Positions 24,001 through 33,000 of a DNA stretch of 64,000 bases are shown piece after piece (position 1 is the stretch's first letter; every line of letters begins with the position of its first letter). The notes under the pieces are model-generated. The model saw nothing but the letters and a program-made list of their open reading frames with translations, made no database searches and was not told the DNA's origin. This DNA comes from Mya arenaria (lineage: Eukaryota; Mollusca; Bivalvia; Myida; Myidae). The DNA lies in contig NC_069130.1 in assembly GCF_026914265.1 (NCBI RefSeq), positions 44,043,929 to 44,107,928 of the forward strand. Reading direction: 5' to 3'. Both the position numbers and the translations under genes were made by a program.

Positions 24001-27000
24001 CTGACAAAAAGGTTTTCAAACATTCAAATTTAAGTATACCAAACCTATGAAACCAGTACAGAACATGTAAACTTGGCTAAAAATAAAAATCACTCATGCA
24101 GACCTGGCTAAAAATAGGTTAGGCCTAAAAAAAATACATTTGGTTCGGGTTACCCGACCCTACCTACGGAATAGGCGCCGACCCTACCGTTTTTATAGTC
24201 AGTTTGAAAAAAAAGAAGGAAAAACTAAAAAAAAAAAAAAAAAAAAAAATCGTTTTTTTTTTTAAATTGCTTTTCAATATGTAGTTGAACCTTAAATGCT
24301 TATACAGAAGATAACTTTAACACCATTCTCCAATGATGAAAATGATATTCTTATACAAAGCCTAATAAAAAAATAAAATAAAACAAGAGATGTTTGTCAA
24401 ACATTATGCCCCCTGAGCGCCAAGTTGCCAGAAATATTTGGACAATTGAATGAAATATGCATGGACTGAAATGACAGCTGATTTGTCATTGGATGCATAT
24501 GAGGCAGGTCATCTACTTATGATAACTTAAGAAGGCAAATAAATGCCCAACTAAAATAGTAACATAAAAGAAAATCATTTCTATACAAACATTTATACAT
24601 CAATCCCAATCATCTGTGCATGCATTAAAAAAATATGGACAATCAGAAAACCTTTTTTCAGCTTACAGTCACACTGACCTTGACCTTTGACCCACTGACC
24701 TCAAAATCAATAGGGTTCATCTGCTGGTCATGACCAATACACCTACCAAGTATGAGGTCCCTGGGTCAAAGCGTTCTCAAGTTATTGATCGGAAACCGTT
24801 TTTCATGTAAAGGTCACACTGACCTTGACCTTTGACCCACTGACCTCAAAATCAATAGGGTTCATCTGCTGGTCATGACCAATAAGCCTACCTAGTATGA
24901 GGTCCCTGGGTCAAAGCGTTCTCAAGTTATTGATCGGAAACCGTTTTTCATGTTAAGGTCACACTGACCTTGACCTTTGACCCACTGACCTCAAAATCAA
25001 TAGGGTTCATCTGCTGGTCATGACCAATACACCTACCAAGTATGAGGTCCCTGGGTCAAAGCGTTCTCAAGTTATTGATCGGAAACCGTTTTTCATGTAA
25101 AGGTCACACTGACCTTGACCTTTGACCCACTGACCTCAAAATCAATAGGGTTCATCTGCTGGTCATGACCAATAAGCCTACCTAGTATGAGGTCCCTGGG
25201 TCAAAGGTAAAGGTCACACTGACCTTGACCTTTGACCCACTGACCTCAAAATCAATAGGGTTCATCTGCTGGTCATGACCAATAAGCCTACCTAGTATGA
25301 GGTCCCTGGGTCAAAGCGTTCTCAAGTTATTGATCGGAAACCGTTTTTCATGTTAAGGTCACACTGACCTTGACCTTTGACCCACTGACCTCAAAATCAA
25401 TAGGGTTCATCTGCTGGTCATGACCAATACACCTACCAAGTATGAGGTTCCTGGGTCAAAGCGTTCTCAAGTTATTGATCGGAAACCGTTTTTCATGTAA
25501 AGGTCACACTGACCTTGACCTTTGACCCACTGACCTCAAAATCAATAGGGTTCATCTGCTGGTGATGACCAATACACATACCAAGTATGAGGTCCCTCGG
25601 TCAAAGCGTTCTCAAGTTATTGATCGGAAACCATTTGGTATTCCGACCGACCGACCGACCGACCGACAGACAGACAGACCGACCGACCGACCGACCGACA
25701 TGTGCAAAACAATATACCCCACTTTTTTCAAAAGGGGGCATAAAAAGCCTACCTACCCTACCTATTTTTGAAAAGGATGTAACCCTAACCAAACAATATT
25801 TTTTTAGGCCTTAACTAAAAGGAGCATTTCTTTAAAACTTTCAAGTCCCATAATCAAGGCATGCATGGCGGATATGGCTGGTTTTCGAAAGGAACCGAGC
25901 TCTTATTGATATCTAAATACTGTACAAGTTTCATCCAGATACAATCAAAACTGAAGACCGTATCGCGTTAACAAGAAATTTTTTACAGACGCACGTACGG
26001 ACGGACTCACATACTACGTACACATTACCATCGCAAAAGTTCTTCTGGCCTTAGACCAGTAGAGCTAAAAATCATTTGTCTCCATTCTCGACTTTTATAT
26101 ACAGATATAAGATTTTATGCATTTTGACTGAAATCCTTTATTGGACTTTCACCTCTGCTTTGGGACTCACAGACTTTTTAATTTTCTTATAGTAATAAGA
26201 ATGCTTGACTCATAAATAGTGATGTTCTGATGATCGATTATAATAATAATAACCTGAAAAATTAGTACATGGATTGCTAAATTGTATAAATCTGATAACA
26301 TTTAATCACCATTAATCTGAACATCATTTATAAAAATAATTACCAATATTTCCAATTTATTTTTTGGTTTCGATTTTAGTTTTTTCTTTGTTTGATCAAA
26401 ATTTACATCAAAAATCCGAAATCACTCTTTCGAAATTATTTTGACTTCAAAATAAGTGTCCCAATTGCAACAAGTATAAAACTTTTTGTGAGAATTCCAT
26501 TATTTAAAGCAAAAACTGTTTAATACACCTTAACTTTGCGAAGGTAAATGCTATATGGCAAACTTGTTGCATCCATTGATTTGTAATTTAAATTATTTCT
26601 ACCTTGTTCCCTTCCTTTAAAAAAGTATAAACTATGAACATTAGAGGAGAATTACTAGTATTGAGTTGCAATTATTAAAACTAGAGATTGCTCTTTTCAA
26701 AAGTCTTTGTCTCCCCTATTGTGTGGTCGTAGCTGAGAACAAATAAATGATGGACGTGAAATTAGTAATTCTGGACTGGAGACAAACTAACAGTGAAGCT
26801 TGGTTTATTCACCTGCATTGAATAGTGAAGAGAAAAAGGTATTGTTGATTAATCTTGGAAAATGTAAACGAAGTTTGCATTGTATTAAGTTTCTGGGCGC
26901 AAGCGTTATTCAATTATTGATCGGAAACCATTTTTCAGCTCAAGGTTATCATTACCTTGACCTTTGACCTACTGATTACAAATCATTAGGGATCATCTAC

Positions 27001-30000
27001 ATGACCAACTTGCATACCAAGTATTAAGTTCTTGGGTGCAAGTGTTCTTTTGTTACTAAGCGGTAAATGTTTCTTCACCTCAAGGTCACGGCAACCTTGA
27101 CCTTTGACCTACTAATCACAAAATCAATAGGAGTCACATGACTAACTAGTATATAAAGTATTAAGCTTCTGGGGAAAAGTGTTCTAAAGTTATTGAGCAG
27201 AAACCATTTTCAACTTAAGGTCATTGCCAACATATTGTTTTTTGCCTGAAGATAACCTTGACCTTTGTCCTTTTGATCTCAAAATCAATAGGGGTCATCT
27301 TCTAGTCATGAACATCTAGCATTCCAAGTATGAAGTTCCTGGACCCAAAGGATCTTTAGTATTTGAGCGGAAACCAATTCTTCACATCAAGGTCATGGTG
27401 ACCTTGACCTTTGACCTAGTGAACCAAAAATCAATACTAGTCATGACCAACTACTAGCATACCAAATTCCTGGGTCTAAGCGTTCTATTGTTATTGAGCA
27501 GAAACGAAGTGTGAGATTCAGACTGACTGACTGACGGACTGACCGACAGACGGGGCAAAAACAATATGTCTCCCCATGAAAGGGGGTGACATAATAACTT
27601 GTATTGACCTTACTTTGTGTGCTTGCATCAATTAGCAAATTGTAAGATGTTTTCTATTAACTAAACACAATGCAAGGGAGATAACTAGACAAAAACCAAA
27701 TACATACTTCAACCGATTCTTTCCCTTTGCCAACAAGGAAAAGCACAGAGAAGATGCTGCGAATCTGATGCCACAGGAACGCCCTCCCGACGATCGTGAG
27801 TTCGCACATTGTGAATCCGTCATCGGTCTCATCTAGAGTCTTGACTTCAACCTCCATGATTTTTCGAACATAGTTTGTAATGCCATCTTTAACATTGAAT
27901 TTGCAGAAGTTGCGGAAGTCATATTCGCCAATCATTTTTTTTGCCAGCTTATTCCATGAGCTGTGTTGAATTAAACAAGAGGGCCAAATGGCCCTGAATC
28001 GCTCACCTGTCATATATTGCACATTGGTTTGATAAGAAATCTGGATGGTTCAAAGTAGTAAAGGTTTTTTAGAAGTCTGGGTCATTTTTTACCCCAATGC
28101 CAAAGTTTGGACAATAAAGGTAGAGGTCCACTTAATGATGTATTATGCCAAATAGCTCTAGTCCTTGTGAATTCGGAGAGAATTTTTTATGCTTCTATTA
28201 TATACAAATATTGAAAACCTAAGCCTATGAACACGGGGCGTGGCCAATTTTGACCCCAGGGCTAAAGTTTGAACAATCTTAATAGTGGTCCAATAAACGA
28301 TGCTTCATAAAAAATATCTAAGGCCTTCGCCTTTTAGTTTCGGAGAAGAAGATTTTTTTCAGTTTTCATCATATACATATATAAGGAAACCCATGACCGC
28401 CGGGGTGGGGCCATTTTTTGACCCCAGGGCCAAAGATTGAACAATATTGGTACAAGTCAACTAGATGATATATCATGCCAAATATCTAAGCTCTTGTCAC
28501 TACTTGATTTTACGTGTGTATCTATATATGTACATTTGTTATTAATTGTTGTATGTGGCCCATATTGAAAATTGGTATGTGTACTAAATATGTTATCCAG
28601 TTTAAATTAAGACGTTACTTGTCTTTGTGAGTTCGGAGAAGATTTTTTCACTATAACACACATAGAGAAAACCCATCAGCCCCGGGGTGTGGCCAATTTT
28701 GACCCCAGGGCCATAATTTGAACAAATTTTGTAGAGGTCCACTAGACGATGAATCATGCCAAATATCTAAGCTCTAAGCCACGTAAGTTCAGAGGAGAAG
28801 ATTTTTTAAGTTTTCACTATAAACATATAGAGAAAACCCATGACCCCCCAAGGGGGCGGGGCCAATTTTGACCCCAAGGCCATAATTTGAACAATCTTTG
28901 TAGAGGTCCACTAGACGATGAATCATGCCAAATATCTAAGCTCTAGTCCAAGTAAATTCAAAGGAGAAGATTTTTTAAGTTTTCACTATAAACATATAGA
29001 GAATACCCTAACCCCCCGGGGCGGGGCCAATTTTGACCCCAAGGCCATAATTTGAACAATCTTTGTAAAGGTCCACTAGACGATGAATCATGCCAAATAT
29101 CTAAGCTCTAGTCCAAGTAAGTTAAGAGGAGAAGATTTTTTAAGTTTTTACTATAAACATATCAAGTATACCCATGACCCCCCAAGGGGGCGGGGCCAAT
29201 TTTGACCCCAAGGCCATAATTTGAACAATCTTTGTAGAGGTCCACTAGACGATGAATCATGCCAAATATCTAAGCTCTAGTCCAAGTAAATTCAAAGGAG
29301 AAGATTTTTTAGGTTTTCACTATAAACATATAGAGAATACCCTAACCCCCCGGGGCGGGGCCAATTTTGACCCCAAGGCCATTATTTGAACAATCTTTGT
29401 AAAGGTCCACTAGACAATGAATCATGCCAAATATCTAAGCTCTAGTCCAAGTAAGTTAAGAGGAGAAGATTTTTTAAGTTTTAACTATAAACATATAGAG
29501 AATACCCATGACCCCCCAAGGGGGCGGGGCCAATTTTGACCCCAGGGCCATAATTTGAACACAATTGTAGAGGTCCACTAGACGATGAACCATGCCAAAT
29601 ATCTAAGCTCTAGGCCAAGTAAGTTCAGAGGAGAAGATTTTTTAAGTTTTAACTATAAACATATAGAGAAAACCCATGACCCCCCGGGGCGGGGCCAATT
29701 TTGACCCCAGGGCCATAATTTGAACAAACTTTGTAGAGGTCCACTAGACGATGAATCATGCCAAATATCTAAGCTCTAGGCCAAGTAAGTTCAAAGGAGA
29801 AGATTTTTTAAGTTTTCACTATAAACATATAGAGAAAACCCATGACCCCCCCGGGGTGGGGCCAATTTTGACCCATGGGCCATAATTTGAACAAAATTTG
29901 TAGAGGTCAACTAGACGATGAATCATGCCAAATATCTAAGCTCTAGGCCAAGTAAGTTCAGAGGAGAAGATTTTTTAAGTTTTAACTATAAACATATAGA

Positions 30001-33000
30001 GAATACCCATGACCCCCCGGGGCGGGGCCAATTTTGACCCCAAGGCCATAATTTGAACAATCTTTGTAGAGGTCAACTAGACGATGAATCATGCCAAATA
30101 TCTAAGCTCTAGGCCAAGTAAGTTCAGAGGAGAGGATTTTTTAAGTTTTCACTATAAACATATAGAGAAAACCCATGACCCCCCGGGGCGGGGCCAATTT
30201 TGACCCCAGGGCCATAATTTGAACAAACTTTGTAGAGGTCCACTAGACGATGAATCATGCCAAATATCTAAGCTCTAGGCCAAGTAAGTTCAGAGGAGAA
30301 GATTTTTTAAGTTTTCACTATAAACATATAGAGAAAACCCATGACCCCCCGGGAGGAGGCCAATTTTGACCCAAGGGCCATAATTTGAACAATCTTGGTA
30401 GAGGACCATTTGGTGATCCTACCTACCATATATCAACGGCCTAAGCCTTGTGGTTTGGGAGAAGAAGATTTTTAAAGTTTTTCCTTTTGGTTGCCATGGC
30501 AACCAGAGTTCTGCATGGAATTGAATTCTTTGAACAACTTTGATAGAAGACCACCCAAGGAACATCCCTATGAAGTTTTATTAATATTGGCCTAGCAGTT
30601 AAGGAGGAGATGTCTTTTAAGTAAATTGTTGACGGACGACGCACAACGGACGCCGGACAAAAGGCGATCACAAAAGCTCACCTTGTCACAAAGTGACAGG
30701 TGAGCTAAAAATCATAAAATCAGGAAATTTTAAGTCTTCAGATGATGTTTTTCTCCAAATCAATATTTCATGAAAATCGAACAGTTTTTAAAGTCACACT
30801 TGTATCAATACATAAACATATATAACAAACAAATTTTGAGTAATAAACCTTTAACTGCTTACTATATAATGCATTTGTGGAAAATATATCACTGGTGAGA
30901 AGATTGTAATTGTGTATTTAAAAGATGAAAACGCACAAATATTAAATGACTGGTGAGTCCTATAGATTTACAATGATCAACTATCATTTCATAAGGTAGA
31001 TATACAGTGTTTTCTGCACCTTTCTTTCAAATTAAACATGCTATCCTTCATAAGAAACATGGTGTTGTATACATGTATATTCTTCCTTTTTGGTAAATTA
31101 AAACAATTGAATTAAGTATGGTACATCTTATTTGGGAGTAGAAGTGCATCTTCTTAGTTTCCTTTGGAGTTCGTTACCCAAAACATCTTTTAAGCATTTT
31201 TGCCTTAAACAAGAGCTTACAAGTTATTACAACATAAAATTAATCACTCTTGTTGGCACAAGGTTGTGCGAGTATGTGGTCTTGTTGAGGGGTAAAACAG
31301 AGTACTTGGAGAAAACCCACTTGGTTGGTAACCATGGTAACCACACATCAAACTCACATGCTGTTAAACCAACCCAGATTGCCTAGGTCAGAAGGGAGTG
31401 TACTGACCAATGGCTAACCGGACATGCTGTTAAACCAACCCAGATTGCCTAGGTCAGAAGGGAGTGTACTGACCAATGGCTAACCGGACATGCTTTATCT
31501 TTGAGGTAGGGATGCGGGTCTTACAATCAACACATCGTCTTTATCTTCCGAACACATGTGCAAAGTCATTTTAAAATATGACAAAAATACAGTCAAGACA
31601 CAAAAAAACTATACGGTATATGCATATATACTATATATAATGTCCAGGGCTGATCTTTATAAAGCATCTTAAGTCAATTATCATTTAATAACTTAATACA
31701 ATCTGACATATTTCATTTTCATTGCTTTAATTCAAGATACATAGTTTTATGTAAAAGAACACTTAATTCTTTTAATTTGACTATGAACGTTTTGAAAATT
31801 GACTCAAATTAAGAAATGACTTGAGATGTTTTATGAATACCGCCCCAGGTTTATTACTTACCAGTATATTAAGGTCTCCTTTGGGGAAGAAATACTTGTA
31901 CGTTCTTCTCCTGCAGCTGAACCTGAAATGATACCATTGGTTGACGGTATACCATAGGAATCCTCTTTCCCCGTTTATCAATGTACTACAAACAAGTGAA
32001 CTGCTCAGACCTTGCCTGTTTTCAATGTATTATCAAAATATATGTTAAAATTTCAGATTTATTGACAATATTAGAGTTTTCCACATCATTAAAGACACCA
32101 ATGCTATGTGACAACACCTTCATGTAACTGGGTATACCATATATAGCAGCATTCATACTGGGTGGACTGTACAATGTTTATTTACAACACCATAATTGGT
32201 CTTTGCCAAATTAAGGGAATCAGTCTTTGTTAGGTTGCAGAAAAAGTGCATCAACAGAATGAAACCCAGGTAAGAGCTACCCTTTTCCTAACATGCACCA
32301 GCGATGTGACCCTGTAATTTCCCTACCTAAAAACGGGTAGCATTGTCATTTATGAGGCAGTAGATGACAGTCAAGAGTCTGCCACAGATCCGCTGTTATA
32401 TGGGCTTGCTATTAAGTTTTTAAAGCACTACGGTAGTGCTTCCACCTACAGAGCATGGATTTCATCCAACTTATAACTTAAAGCCATAAGTGTTACTGCT
32501 AGGGATAAAATGATGATCAAGTATTGTCAATAATCAATTGCAAAATCTCTGAATCTGTCATCATATGTGGCGTATTCTTTTAAAAAAGGCAAAATAGTGT
32601 ACAACAACTGTATTAATAATTTGGTATTAAGCTAAAATATTACTGGTCTTGAATATATACTTCTTTACAAACAAAACACAGCAGAAGATTTTGCATTCAT
32701 GTTTTTACCATTAGTAGTAAACATCAAACAGCAGCTTGTTATTGTTTTGTACCATGAAGTTTAATCCTCTTTATGAAGTTTTAATTTCAATTACATATGG
32801 AAAATTGATCGAAAGGGTTTGAACGACTATTTCCAATGATCAATTCTGATTTTGTATCAATTTCAACTCCATCCCCCTTACCTCGCACTGAAGTCTGGGT
32901 CTATAGGCGCCCAGGCCAGCACCCTGATGTCCCGTGGCAGGTTCCTGTTCAGCATGTGGCAGTACCTTATCTCCGTGGTCTTGTCACCTGTTATAGTTCA

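Larger units (their letters stand above)
23690..26070. repeat. Dispersed repeat (same family as 47.9-49.0 kb), interrupted by nested insertions
   Basis: The left flank (ATGTGCCAAGTAAAGGTCATCTG) and right flank (GGCATGCATGG, GGTTTTCGAAAGGAACCGAG, ACATACTACGTACACATTACC) match the copy at 48.1-49.0 kb. Between them sits a TIR element (24122-25810). The right end carries ACGTACGGACGGACTCAC and AGAGCTAAAAAT. The 5' terminal hairpin seen at 47.9 kb is absent, so this copy is 5'-truncated. It lies in the PUS3 intron between exons 7 and 8. Confidence 0.75.

Noticed and set aside
25562..25814. PTDRPTDRQTD-type open frames
   Set aside because: Translation of the GACC/GACA tetranucleotide tract of a repeat element, not a protein.
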